Positions 49,587-58,310 of a stretch of 64,000 bases of DNA are shown here, one piece after another; positions within the stretch are counted from its first letter, which is position 1, and every line of letters starts with the position of its first letter. Under the pieces are notes generated by a model. That model was not told the origin of the DNA and made no database searches. It worked only from the letters and a program-made list of their open reading frames with translations. Source of the stretch: an uncultured Myxococcales bacterium (lineage in GTDB: Bacteria; Myxococcota_A; UBA9042; DTJE01); contig CALJUR010000033.1 in NCBI GenBank assembly GCA_937975765.1, forward strand, positions 7,521 through 71,520. The letters run 5' to 3'. A program made the position numbers and the translations under genes.

Positions 49587-51308
49587 ATGGACCGCAGGGG
49601 CGTGGTACGGGTTCTTTCCGGCCTGCTGGTGATCGGGGCCTTCGGGGGGGTGTCGTCGGCGGTCGCGAAGGAGCGCGGACCGTTCACCGCCATGCTGCCC
49701 AGGGCCGAGATGCGGCTGCCGCACGAGGAGGTGAAGAAGCGCATCGCGCGCTACACCCCGGCGGACATCGGCGTGCCGCCGGGCAAGGCGGACGCGAAGG
49801 CCCAGAAACTGCTGAAGAAGCTGGTCGAGGCGGCCGAGGCCATCGACCGCGTGTTCTGGTCCCAGGTGTCCGAGGAGGGCGCCAGCCTGATGGCCGAGAT
49901 GACGGCGTCTCAGGACCCGGAGGCGAGGGACGCCGCGACCCTCCTGCGCATCAACTACGGCCCGTGGGACCGCTTCTCGGACAACGAGCCGTTCATCGGC
50001 CGCGCGGGTCGTCCCGAGGGCGTCAACCTGTACCCGGCGGACTTCTCGCGGCGCGAACTGGAGCAGTGGCTGGCCGAGCACCCGCAGGACCGCGAGCGGT
50101 TCACGTCGCCGTACACGGTCATCCGGCGGGAGGGCGGGGGCCTGACCGCGATCCCCTATTCCCGCGCGTTCCGCGAGAACCTGGACAAGGCGGCGAAGGC
50201 CCTGAAGGAGGCGGCCACCCTGACCGACTGCAAGTCGCTGGCGAAGTTCCTGACCGCCCGGGCCGACGCGTTCGCCAGCGACGACTACTACAAGAGCGAC
50301 CTGCTGTGGATGGACACCGAATGCCCGGTGGACATCGCCATCGGCCCTTACGAGTTCTACGAGGACCGGCTGATGGGCTACAAGACGACGTTCCAGGCGG
50401 TCGTCACGATGGTGGACAAGGACCAGGCGGCGCGCTTCGCGTCGTTCAACCAGTACTCCCGGGCGCTGCTGGCGAACCTGCCGCTGCCGGACGAACTGCG
50501 GGCGCGGGTCGAACTGGTGCGGACCAGTCCCATCACCATCGCGGACGAGGTGTTCGCGGCGGGCGACGCGCGCGCGGGCTTCCAGATCCGGGCCTTCGTG
50601 CTGCCGAACGACGAGCGGGTGAAGGTGGCCAAGGGCACGCGGCACGTGATCCTGAAGAACGTCGTGGACGCGCGGTTCGAGAAGCTGCTGGTGCCCGTGG
50701 CGAACGAGGTGCTGGTGCCCGAGCAGGCCGCGCAGGTCAGCGGCGAGGCCTACTTCGACATCCTGCTGATGTGGCAGCTGGCGCACGGCTTCTCGCCGAA
50801 GAACATCGACCTGCCCGGCGGCGGCCACGTCGCGCCCCGCATCCTGCTGCGCCAGCGGCACGGCGTGATCGAGGCGGCCCGCGCCGAGGCGGTGGCGCTG
50901 ATGAACGCGCTGTACCTGGTCGAACAGAAGGTCTTCGCGCCGACGCTGGCCAACACGATCCCGATCACGCACCTGGCGTCGCTGTTCGAATCCTTCCGGT
51001 ACGGCACGATGGACACGCACGGGCTGGCCAAGCTGATGGTCTACAACTACCTGGCGGCCAACGGCGCGTACCGGTACGACCCCGCGACGAAGAAGTTCTG
51101 GGTGAACTACGACCGGCTGCCCAACGCGCTGCGGAACCTGGTGGCGGAACTGCTGACGATCGAGATCACGGGCGACTACCAGCGCGCGGGCCAGGACGTG
51201 TTCGACTACGGGATCGTGCCCGGCGAGGTGCGGGCCAAGCTGGTCGAGATGCGCACGCTGCCCATCGACATCCTGCCGAACTACACCATCCAGGCGACCA
51301 TCCGGTAG
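49587..51308 (+). CDS. Secreted M49 (dipeptidyl-peptidase III)-like protein lacking the zinc motif
   Basis: 573 residues. Signal peptide (about 1-26). The segment DIAIGPYEFYEDRLMGYKTTFQ (249-270) is characteristic of peptidase family M49-like proteins. Where that family has HExxxH or HExxGH, this protein reads WQLAHGF (396-402): the first His and the catalytic Glu are replaced by Trp and Gln. The third ligand region, IEAARAEAVALM (428-439), is retained. It is probably a catalytically dead relative used for binding. GGAGG lies seven bases before the ATG. A repeat-bearing gap follows. Confidence 0.7.
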   Translation: MDRRGVVRVLSGLLVIGAFGGVSSAVAKERGPFTAMLPRAEMRLPHEEVKKRIARYTPADIGVPPGKADAKAQKLLKKLVEAAEAIDRVFWSQVSEEGASLMAEMTASQDPEARDAATLLRINYGPWDRFSDNEPFIGRAGRPEGVNLYPADFSRRELEQWLAEHPQDRERFTSPYTVIRREGGGLTAIPYSRAFRENLDKAAKALKEAATLTDCKSLAKFLTARADAFASDDYYKSDLLWMDTECPVDIAIGPYEFYEDRLMGYKTTFQAVVTMVDKDQAARFASFNQYSRALLANLPLPDELRARVELVRTSPITIADEVFAAGDARAGFQIRAFVLPNDERVKVAKGTRHVILKNVVDARFEKLLVPVANEVLVPEQAAQVSGEAYFDILLMWQLAHGFSPKNIDLPGGGHVAPRILLRQRHGVIEAARAEAVALMNALYLVEQKVFAPTLANTIPITHLASLFESFRYGTMDTHGLAKLMVYNYLAANGAYRYDPATKKFWVNYDRLPNALRNLVAELLTIEITGDYQRAGQDVFDYGIVPGEVRAKLVEMRTLPIDILPNYTIQATIR

Positions 51309-51315
51309 CGGGGGT

Positions 51316-51342
51316 GGCGGGGGGCGGGGCCCCCGCCCTACA
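51316..51342 (+). repeat. CCCTACA-type GC palindrome
   Basis: 27-bp palindrome copy, seven bases after the M49-like gene stop. The next, inverted copy begins 40 bp further on. Confidence 0.7.
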
Positions 51343-51382
51343 GCGCCGGTGAATGCCGGTGACTGCGGCAGGTTCGGGGCCC

Positions 51383-51490
51383 TGTAGGGCGGTGGCCCCG
51401 CCCCCCGCCTGGGGCTCGCCCGAGCATGCAGGCGGAGTCGATGGGTTTCCGCAGGAAACTCTCGACGGAGCCGGAGTCGCCTCGGGCGCG
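51383..51490 (-). repeat. Inverted composite intergenic repeat
   Basis: Palindrome copy (51383-51409) joined to the hairpin unit GTTTCC-GCA-GGAAAC near 51448 and GAGTCGCC. Same composite as at 992 and 18893 but opposite orientation. With 51316-51342 it places two palindromes face to face. Confidence 0.7.
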
Positions 51491-51522
51491 TTCAGCGATG
51501 GGCCCGGTCCCCCGCCTTCGGA

Positions 51523-51732
51523 TCAGTCGGCCTCGCCGGAGGACGCGTAGGCGTCGCGGTTGCGGCGGCCGTGCGGGCAGTGGAAGCAGGCGCTGCGGCG
51601 CTTCTCCAGGGAGGTGGCGTCCACGTAGTCGTCCAGGCAGTTGACCAGCATGACGACCCGGCGCTTGGCGCGGCAGTAGAACCGATCGTCCAGGGACTTC
51701 ATCTCGGGGGCGGAATGGGCGGTGAAACGCAT
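51523..51732 (-). CDS. Small Cys-containing protein related to the 47006-47228 product
   Basis: 69 residues. MLVNCLDDYVDATSLEKRRSACFHCPHGRRNR includes CFHC and a DDYVDA-LEK pattern that matches IIDEYVDA...YLEKWGSYC in the frameshifted gene at 47006. Two CxxC-like Cys could bind metal. GGGAGG lies five bases before the ATG. No known family. The two loci flank the propeller-hydrolase and M49-like genes. Confidence 0.6.
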   Translation of the reverse strand: MRFTAHSAPEMKSLDDRFYCRAKRRVVMLVNCLDDYVDATSLEKRRSACFHCPHGRRNRDAYASSGEAD

Positions 51733-51897
51733 CGTTCCCTCCCTGCAAGGTCCCGGGCGGCAGGCCGGAACCGGGCGAGTGTGTGTCCTTCGATTTCCGT
51801 TTTCGCCGAAAAGGGGGGGACGCTCCATTGGAGCCGCCCCTGTCTGGGACGTAGGGGGCCAACCCCCGCCTGCCGTAAGGGAATCCCCTACGAGGGG

Positions 51898-52611
51898 CTA
51901 CACCGGCTTCTCGGTCTGGACCCAGTGGATCGCGTGTTGCATCAGGGCGGTGGCATCGGGAAGTTTCAACTTCTTCTTGATGTGCTCGCGGTGGGCCTCG
52001 ACGGTCTTGATGCTGAGGTTCAACTTGCCCGCGATCTCGCGGGTCGTGATGCCCCGGCCGATCAGTTCGAACACCTCCAGTTCCCGATCGCTGAGCTGGC
52101 TGATCAGCGACTCGCCGGGGGTGGTCGTGCCCTGCAGGAACATCGCCAGCAGGCGGCCCGACATCCGCTCGCTGAGGTACATCCCGCCGGCGTGGACCTT
52201 GCGGATCGCGGCCAGGATCGCCTGCTGGGCCTCGTCCTTCATCAGGTAGGCCTTCGCGCCGGCCTTCATCACGCGCTCGGCGAACAGGCTCTCGTCGTGC
52301 ATCGACAGCACGACGACCGGCAGTTCGGGCCGGTACACGCGCAGGTCCTTCACCAGTTCCAGGCCGCTGGAGTCTCGCAGGGACAGGTCGACGATGGCGA
52401 CGTCCGGACGGGCCGACTCGATCCCGCGCAGGGCGTCGGTCACCGTCTCGGCCTCGCCGCACACGACCATGTCGGGTTCCAGGCGAAGCACCAGCGCCAG
52501 GCCCTGCCGGACGACGGGGTGGTCGTCGACGATGAAGACCTTGATGCGTCGCGGCTCCTGGGAGTCGTCGCCCGCGATCCGGGGGGACGGTGCCCGGTTC
52601 CCCGTCGGCAT
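51898..52611 (-). CDS. NarL/FixJ-family response regulator
   Basis: 237 residues. Receiver domain begins about residue 22 (RRIKVFIVDDHPVVRQGL) with phospho-acceptor Asp75 (VAIVDLSLRD). The C-terminal LuxR-type HTH reads LSDRELEVFELIGRGITTREIAGKLNLSIKTVEAHREHIKKKL. A 20-residue N-terminal extension precedes the receiver; an internal start is possible. GGGAGG lies upstream of the ATG. No histidine kinase is adjacent, so the kinase partner is elsewhere. It is followed by surface-glycan genes, which it might control (inference). Confidence 0.92.
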   Translation of the reverse strand: MPTGNRAPSPRIAGDDSQEPRRIKVFIVDDHPVVRQGLALVLRLEPDMVVCGEAETVTDALRGIESARPDVAIVDLSLRDSSGLELVKDLRVYRPELPVVVLSMHDESLFAERVMKAGAKAYLMKDEAQQAILAAIRKVHAGGMYLSERMSGRLLAMFLQGTTTPGESLISQLSDRELEVFELIGRGITTREIAGKLNLSIKTVEAHREHIKKKLKLPDATALMQHAIHWVQTEKPV

Positions 52612-52676
52612 GGTGGCCCTCCCGTTCCGGTTCGGATGCTGTGCAGCACGAACGTAACGCGGGCGCACGGGAACTG

Positions 52677-54236
52677 TCAACGCGGGGCGGCCGCCGCCAC
52701 GACCATGTGGAAGGAACGAGGGCCGGGGGGGCCCGCCCGAATCACCAGGTGCCGGAAGGTGGCGTCCAGTTCCGGGGTGGCCGGGGCGCCATCCAGCGTG
52801 CACGCATAGCCGGCGTCGCGTATCCACTTCGGCAGCATCACCTCGGTCGGCTGGGTGCCCGCGTCCTGCCATTCCAGGACCATCGTGCCGGTTGCGGGCG
52901 TCCAGGAGTACGCCGTCGGGACGCCGCCCACCCGGGTCGGCGCCGGCCTCAGGTAGGACCAGGAGTGCGACGTCCACTCGCCGGTCGCCTCCTCGATCAT
53001 CCCGAAGCCGGACGTGCCGCGCGAGTAGATCCACAGGAACGACCCCGCCCTCCGGGCATCCAGTTCCTCGAACAGGTCGACGAGGTAGTCGCCCAGGTTG
53101 GTCGTCTCGCGCGCGCCGCCCATCTCGCCATACGCCAGCGCCGCGTGCAGCCCGCCGGCCACGTCCTGCGCCGTCTGGACGGCCGTCTCGTTGGCCCCGC
53201 CGTCGCCGTCCCACGACTTCTGCATCTCGACCGTCGTGTTGTAGTAGTGGGGCGCGAAGACGGCCTGGAATGCGGTGATCGGACCGGGCATCAGGCAGGA
53301 CAGCGACGCGCTGAAGGTGACCGCCGGCTCGATGAAGTACAGGCGGCCCGGCAGCGCGCTGCCGACGGTCGCCGCGAACTCCTCGTAGAACGGGTACAGG
53401 TACTGCGCGTCGAACTCGTCGGGGTCGATCGTGCCGGGGAAGGGCTCGTTGTGCGGGTCGAAGCCCACCACCAGGTCCACGTCGGCGACCCGCTCGGCGA
53501 CCCGGCGCGCGGACTCCTGCTGGTGCGCATGCACCTCGTGGGTCTTCCAGAAGTGGTCGAAACACGCGCTGACCGGCCCGGAGTAGTAGTTGAAGAACCA
53601 CGGCTCGATCGGCTGGAACGCGTCGTAGTTCGCCGGGTCGCAGGTCCATGCGGGCGCGCCGTTCAGGCCGAAGCCCACGCCGTACATGTCCTGGTGCATG
53701 TCCAGGACGACGTACAGCCCCTCGGCGGCGGCCTTGCGGACCTGCCGTTCCACGATGTCCAGGTAGTCCTGCTGGAACTCGTTCTCGCGTGGCTCGATGC
53801 GGTCCCAGTTGATCACGAAGCGCACCGCGTTGAAGCCGGAGTCGGCGACGTGCCGGAAGACGTGCTCCTCGACGTCGGGCGGGTCCCCGGCCCACTTCAC
53901 CAGGTCGCCCGAGGCGACGTTGATGCCGCGCAGGATCAGGGTGCGGCCCAGCCGGTCCACGATCCGGCCGTCCTCGACGCGGTACAGCGGGGGAGGGGAG
54001 GCGTCCGGGGAGTCGGGGGCATCCAGGGCGTCATCCGCGAGCGGGGCGTCGGCGACGTCCGGGGAGTCGGCGACGTCCGTCGGGGGCACGTCGGGCAGGT
54101 CGGGCCCGGCGTCCGCGTTCGGGCCGCCGTCCTCCCCCCCGCACGAGGCCGCGATGGCCGCCAGCAGCACCAGGCAGGAATGCCGCAGGCGGGCGACCGG
54201 CGTGGCGGGAAGGCTCCTCCTCGTGGTTCGCGACAT
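52677..54236 (-). CDS. GH5 endoglycoceramidase-like lipoprotein
   Basis: 519 residues. Lipobox AASC, then Asp/Pro/Ala-rich stalk (DLPDVPPTDVADSPD). A TIM-barrel GH5 domain follows: RGINVASGDLVKW, RFVINWDRIEP, LDMHQDMYG (hallmark of endoglycoceramidases), acid/base Glu264 in GFDPHNEP, nucleophile Glu371 in LAYGEMGG. The enzyme family cleaves glycosphingolipids or steryl glucosides. C-terminal beta-sandwich module follows. GGAGG lies eight bases before the ATG. It neighbours the Glf-DUF3431 gene on the same strand. Confidence 0.85.
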   Translation of the reverse strand: MSRTTRRSLPATPVARLRHSCLVLLAAIAASCGGEDGGPNADAGPDLPDVPPTDVADSPDVADAPLADDALDAPDSPDASPPPLYRVEDGRIVDRLGRTLILRGINVASGDLVKWAGDPPDVEEHVFRHVADSGFNAVRFVINWDRIEPRENEFQQDYLDIVERQVRKAAAEGLYVVLDMHQDMYGVGFGLNGAPAWTCDPANYDAFQPIEPWFFNYYSGPVSACFDHFWKTHEVHAHQQESARRVAERVADVDLVVGFDPHNEPFPGTIDPDEFDAQYLYPFYEEFAATVGSALPGRLYFIEPAVTFSASLSCLMPGPITAFQAVFAPHYYNTTVEMQKSWDGDGGANETAVQTAQDVAGGLHAALAYGEMGGARETTNLGDYLVDLFEELDARRAGSFLWIYSRGTSGFGMIEEATGEWTSHSWSYLRPAPTRVGGVPTAYSWTPATGTMVLEWQDAGTQPTEVMLPKWIRDAGYACTLDGAPATPELDATFRHLVIRAGPPGPRSFHMVVAAAAPR

Positions 54237-54265
54237 GGCCGGACCTCCGTTCGGCGCGAACCGTA

Positions 54266-56149
54266 TCACGAACGACGGGGGCGGATCGACCGCAGGTCCC
54301 GGGGCATCCCCGCCTCCAGCAGCGCCGGGTCGATCCCGCGCGCGCCGAAGACGCGGTCCCACAGCCGCTCGAGGCAGTGCGCGGCGTCGGGGAACTCGCG
54401 GGACAGGTCCAGCGCCTTGCGGTAGAAGTCCCGCGACCGCGTTCGGACCTGTTCCGCCGTGACGGCGAACTGCCCCCCCAGCAGGAACGGGATCGCGCCG
54501 GGTGCGGGCGTCCCGAACAGCGCCTCGTGGAATTGATCGATGCGCAGCGGGCGGCCGTCCCGGTTCCTGGACCACGACACGAACAGCCGGCCCTGCGGGT
54601 CGTCCTGGTCGATGATGAACCCCAGCCAGCGGAAGCCCTCGACGCGTTGCCGGCCCGCGGCCACGTCCCGCAGCACGTCGTGCAGGTCGAAGGCGTGGTC
54701 GAACGGGTGGCCCTGGCAGAAGAAGGTGACCGGCGCCAGGTCGTCGTAGCGATCGACCAGGTGGTGCAGGTAGGTGTGCGCCTCGTGGCCCACGTTCGGG
54801 AGGCGCTGCACGCGGGCGAACGGCAGCCGGCGCGGGTCCAGGTCGCCGCCCTTGTCGTACACGAGGATCCGCGCGGACGACGGCACGTTGCGGACCCAGT
54901 CGACCGCCTCGGAGTACCGCGCGACCACCACCTCGACGTCCACCGCGGCCGGGGGCTCCAGAGGGTCGCGCCTGCGCCGCAGCGGGGGGGGCACAGGCGC
55001 CTTGCCGGACCGCCGCACGACGATCGGGCCGTCCTTGGCCAGCGCCGGTCCCAGCCGGTCGGCGGCCTCCAGCGCGCCCAGCACGACCTGGTCCATGTCC
55101 AGGTTGCGGTACTGCGCGGGGCGTCCCAGGAAGGTGACGCCCGGAGTCGCCGCGGCACGTTCCTGGTAGCGCCGGTGCAGCGCCATCGCGTCCGGGGCGG
55201 GCACGGCGTAGAACGGGTCCTGCCCGGGGCCGTGCGGCACCGGGTACTCGCGCAGGATCGTCGTGTACGGCAGCCGCTGGCCGGTCGCGTGCTTCGGTTC
55301 CAGGATGCGCGTGTACTCGTGCTGGTCCGGGAAGTTCACCTGCATCGCGGGCTGCACGAAGCCGGCCCGGAACGTCTGCCGCTCCCATCGCAGCGACCGC
55401 CAGGGCAGCGGGCCGTCGGCGTGCCCGAAGAACTCGTCGACCGGCCCGGTGTACACGAGGTGCCGGTGCCGCACCTGCCCGCGGGCCTCGTGCAGGGACG
55501 CCGACAGGCGCAGTTCGATGCCGGGGTGGTCCAGCAGCCGTTCGAACATCCGGGTGTAGCCGCGCGCGGGCATCGCCTGGAAGGAATGTGGCACGTACCG
55601 GTCGTCCCGGTCGGTGCGGATCGGGATGCGCCCGCAGGCCGACGGCAGCAGGTCGCGGGCCTCGCGTCCCCACTGCTTCCGGGTGTATCCCTCGTAGAAC
55701 AGTTCGAAGAACGGCCGGCCCACCCGGGACAGCACGTACTCCTCGGAGTTCGCCGGGGACTCGATGGGCTGGCGCCACGCGTCCAGTTGCGCCTGCATCC
55801 CGGCGGGCGTCGAGGGCCGGCCCAGGTACTGTTCGAACGTCCGCAGGTTGATCGGGAACGACCAGGCGTGCCCCCGGGCCCAGGCCAGCACGCGGTACTC
55901 GACCGGGTGCCAGCCGGTGAAGCGGGACAGGTAGGTCCGCACCCGGTCCGAGTCCGTCCGGAACCAGTGCGGCCCGCAGGACGGCAGCAGCACCCCCTGC
56001 GCGTCGGTGCCGTCGTGGCACAGCCCGCCGACGTGATCCCGACGTTCCACCACCAGGCAGCGCAGCCCGAAGTCCTCGGCCAGCCGCCGGGCGACCACCG
56101 CGCCGGACAGCCCGGCACCCGCGATCAGCACGTCGCAATCGGCAGCCAT
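54266..56149 (-). CDS. UDP-galactopyranose mutase-like domain fused to DUF3431
   Basis: 627 residues. The FAD-binding start CDVLIAGAGLSGAVVARRL (with GAGLSG) and GRP-type segments such as FELFYEGYTRKQWG and YFYDRxRE-like LPYTTILREYPVPHG identify a UDP-galactopyranose mutase (about 1-380), which makes UDP-Galf for galactofuranose glycans. A second domain (about 405-600) has VVVARYSEAVDWVRNVPSSARILVYDKG, NVGHEAHTYLHHLVDRYDD, VTFFCQGHPFDH, matching DUF3431, a family often linked to glycosyl transfer. The fusion is unusual. GAGGGG precedes the ATG. Neighbouring glycosidases suggest surface-glycan assembly. Confidence 0.85.
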   Translation of the reverse strand: MAADCDVLIAGAGLSGAVVARRLAEDFGLRCLVVERRDHVGGLCHDGTDAQGVLLPSCGPHWFRTDSDRVRTYLSRFTGWHPVEYRVLAWARGHAWSFPINLRTFEQYLGRPSTPAGMQAQLDAWRQPIESPANSEEYVLSRVGRPFFELFYEGYTRKQWGREARDLLPSACGRIPIRTDRDDRYVPHSFQAMPARGYTRMFERLLDHPGIELRLSASLHEARGQVRHRHLVYTGPVDEFFGHADGPLPWRSLRWERQTFRAGFVQPAMQVNFPDQHEYTRILEPKHATGQRLPYTTILREYPVPHGPGQDPFYAVPAPDAMALHRRYQERAAATPGVTFLGRPAQYRNLDMDQVVLGALEAADRLGPALAKDGPIVVRRSGKAPVPPPLRRRRDPLEPPAAVDVEVVVARYSEAVDWVRNVPSSARILVYDKGGDLDPRRLPFARVQRLPNVGHEAHTYLHHLVDRYDDLAPVTFFCQGHPFDHAFDLHDVLRDVAAGRQRVEGFRWLGFIIDQDDPQGRLFVSWSRNRDGRPLRIDQFHEALFGTPAPGAIPFLLGGQFAVTAEQVRTRSRDFYRKALDLSREFPDAAHCLERLWDRVFGARGIDPALLEAGMPRDLRSIRPRRS

Positions 56150-56207
56150 GGACCGGTCCCCTCGCGCACGGGTACGACGCGGGATTGTAGCGTCCTGGAG
56201 AAAACCC

Positions 56208-56292
56208 GGCGGGGGACGGGGCCCCACCTGTGCGATGGCGGGGGACGGGGCCCCACCTGTGCGATGGCGGGGGACGGGGCCCCCGCCCTACA
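56208..56292 (+). repeat. Three tandem palindrome copies (29-bp period)
   Basis: Copies begin at 56208, 56237 and 56266. The first two end in CCCCACCTGTGCGAT; the third ends in the usual CCCCCGCCCTACA. Lies between the divergent Glf-fusion and GH39-like genes. Confidence 0.75.
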
Positions 56293-56385
56293 AGGCGACC
56301 GAGGCGGTGGCGTGAAGCGGGGATTCGTTCTGGCGCGGGCGGATCGTTCCGTGTAGCATTCGCCGTCCTTCCCGGGGATCCCTGG

Positions 56386-57990
56386 ATGAAGCGATGGAAC
56401 CCGCTGATGATCCTGGCGGTTGCGGTCATGGCGGCCTGCGGGTCGTCGAGGGACGGAACGGACGAGCGGGACGCCGTCGAGGACGGGGCCGACATCGCCC
56501 CGGAGGTCCCGGCCGACGTGCCCGCCGAGGTCTTGACGGACGCGGCCGGGGAGGCATCCCCCGAGGTGCCGGCCGACGCGATCGAGGAGGCTTCGCCCGA
56601 GGTGCCGTCGGACGTGGCGCCCGACACCGCGCCCCCGCCGTTGTGGGACGGCCTGGCCCCGACCGGCCTGCCGCTGCAGCGGATCGTCGGCGTCGCGTCG
56701 CAGATGAGCACGAACGCCGCCCCGAACGCCCATCGCGACTTCGAGTACGCCCAGTACGCGCCGTACCCCGGCTTCCGGATGCGCAACGGCCATCGCTGGG
56801 AGGACGTGGAGCGCGTGCAGGGCGCCTGGACGTGGGACGGCGTCCGCGGGTCGGTGGACGGCGCGATCCCCGGCGGGTCGAAGGTTCTGATGGGCCTGGA
56901 CTATGCCCCGGAATGGGCCCGGGACGGCGAGGGCTACGGATCGGTGCACATCGACGACTTCGCGGAGTACGCCGGCGCGATGGCGGGGCACTTCTGCACG
57001 ACGGTGAAGGAGTACGAGATCTGGAACGAGCCGAACATCGGGTCGCGGTTCTGGCAGCCCCAGGCCGACCCGGCGAAGTACGCGGACCTGGTCATCGCCT
57101 CGTACGCCGCGATCAAGGCGGCATGCCCGGACGCGCAGGTCGCCTTCGGGGCGCTGTCCTCCTACGACGACGTGGACCTGATGGACACGTGGGGCTTCCT
57201 GCGGCGGGCGCTTCAGGCGCGGCCGGCGGTCTGCGATTCGTTCGACGCGCTCAGCCTGCACCCGTACACGTGGTTCCAGTACGATTCGCCCGAGCATGAC
57301 GAGTGGGTGTCGTACGGCGTGTCCAAGCCGTCCCAGACGGCGATGGTGCGGATCGCGCGGGACATGCTGGCCGCGGGCGGATGCGCGCCGAAGCCGATCT
57401 GGTTCACGGAGGTGGGCTGGCCGTCATACGAACTGTCCGAGGACCTCGTCGCCCGGTACGCGGCGCGCAGCCTGCTGCTGACCGCACGCGACGGCGTGGA
57501 CGCGTGGTGCTGGTACACGTTCTGGGACAACGAGCCGACGTCGGAGGGGATCCGCCCGCACGAGAACTACTTCGGGTTCTTCGGGTGGACGGGTCCGGAC
57601 GGCACGGCGCGACGCGCCAAGCCGGCGTGGATCGCGGTGACGGCAGCGCTGGACGTGCTGGGCATGCACCGGTTCGCCCGCGACCTGGGACCGGCGCTGG
57701 GCCTGCCGAACGACGTGCACGTGCTGGCGTTCGTGGACGGGACGGGGGGCATCGCGGTGGCCGCCTGGGACGGGCGCGACCAGCCGGACGTCACCGAGGA
57801 CGGCGAGGAGGCGGGCGGCGCGAACACGACCTGCGCGCTGGACCTGCCGATGCCGGCGTGCGCGACCGGGGCGATGCTGAAGGGCCTGGACGGCCAGGCG
57901 CTGCCCCCGCCCTCCTTCGGCCCGACGGTGCACCTGGACCTGACCCCCTCGGTGCAGTACCTGCAGATCGCCTGCCCCGCCTCGATGTGA
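56386..57990 (+). CDS. GH39/PslG-like glycoside hydrolase lipoprotein
   Basis: 534 residues. Lipobox MAAC, Asp/Pro/Ala stalk (EVPADVPAEVLTDAAGEASPE), then a TIM-barrel domain: RWEDVERVQGAWTW, acid/base Glu215 in YEIWNEPN, and nucleophile Glu342 in WFTEVGW. That arrangement matches GH39-type enzymes such as PslG, which degrades a biofilm polysaccharide. A C-terminal beta domain follows. The start has only a weak upstream site (GGGGAT). Divergent from the Glf-DUF3431 gene, sharing a repeat-filled control region. Confidence 0.82.
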   Translation: MKRWNPLMILAVAVMAACGSSRDGTDERDAVEDGADIAPEVPADVPAEVLTDAAGEASPEVPADAIEEASPEVPSDVAPDTAPPPLWDGLAPTGLPLQRIVGVASQMSTNAAPNAHRDFEYAQYAPYPGFRMRNGHRWEDVERVQGAWTWDGVRGSVDGAIPGGSKVLMGLDYAPEWARDGEGYGSVHIDDFAEYAGAMAGHFCTTVKEYEIWNEPNIGSRFWQPQADPAKYADLVIASYAAIKAACPDAQVAFGALSSYDDVDLMDTWGFLRRALQARPAVCDSFDALSLHPYTWFQYDSPEHDEWVSYGVSKPSQTAMVRIARDMLAAGGCAPKPIWFTEVGWPSYELSEDLVARYAARSLLLTARDGVDAWCWYTFWDNEPTSEGIRPHENYFGFFGWTGPDGTARRAKPAWIAVTAALDVLGMHRFARDLGPALGLPNDVHVLAFVDGTGGIAVAAWDGRDQPDVTEDGEEAGGANTTCALDLPMPACATGAMLKGLDGQALPPPSFGPTVHLDLTPSVQYLQIACPASM

Positions 57991-58064
57991 CGTCCCCCCG
58001 CCTCCTGTTGGCGTGCACGATCGTTCCCGGGAAGGCCGGGTCCCGGGGGTGCCCCTCCGGGAAC

Positions 58065-58099
58065 GGAGGCCGGCAGGGGCTCTGCCCCCACCGGCCTCC
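58065..58099. terminator. Long two-part hairpin after the GH39-like gene
   Basis: GGAGGCCGG-CA-GGGGC, loop TCT, GCCCC-CA-CCGGCCTCC: a 14-bp stem with a symmetric CA/CA interruption. Next to it is CGTTCCCGG/CCGGGAACG (58022-58065). It has no T tract but stability and position fit a transcript end. Confidence 0.4.
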
Positions 58100-58235
58100 T
58101 GCTGTCCTAGGCGCGGCCGGGTGTTGGATTGTCCCCGCAAGGTGGCCGCGCCTCCGTCGGCTCCCTCCGGAGCACCCCCGGACCCGGCCCGCGCTCCTGC
58201 GTGGTCGAGGGAGGGACGCCGCGCTTCGCTCGGCT

Positions 58236-58310
58236 CTCGCCCGAGCACGTAGGCGGAGTCGATGGGTTTCCGAAGGAAACTCTCGACGCAGCCGGAGTCG
58301 CCTCGGGCGC
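58236..58310 (-). repeat. Inverted hairpin-unit repeat
   Basis: GAGTCGATGGGTTTCC, loop GAA, GGAAACTCTCGAC: the same unit as in the composites but with no adjacent perfect CCCTACA palindrome. Confidence 0.7.

Noticed and set aside
56208..56292. Three tandem repeats that might suggest a CRISPR array
   Set aside because: Units are contiguous with a 29-bp period, there are no separate spacers and no cas genes.
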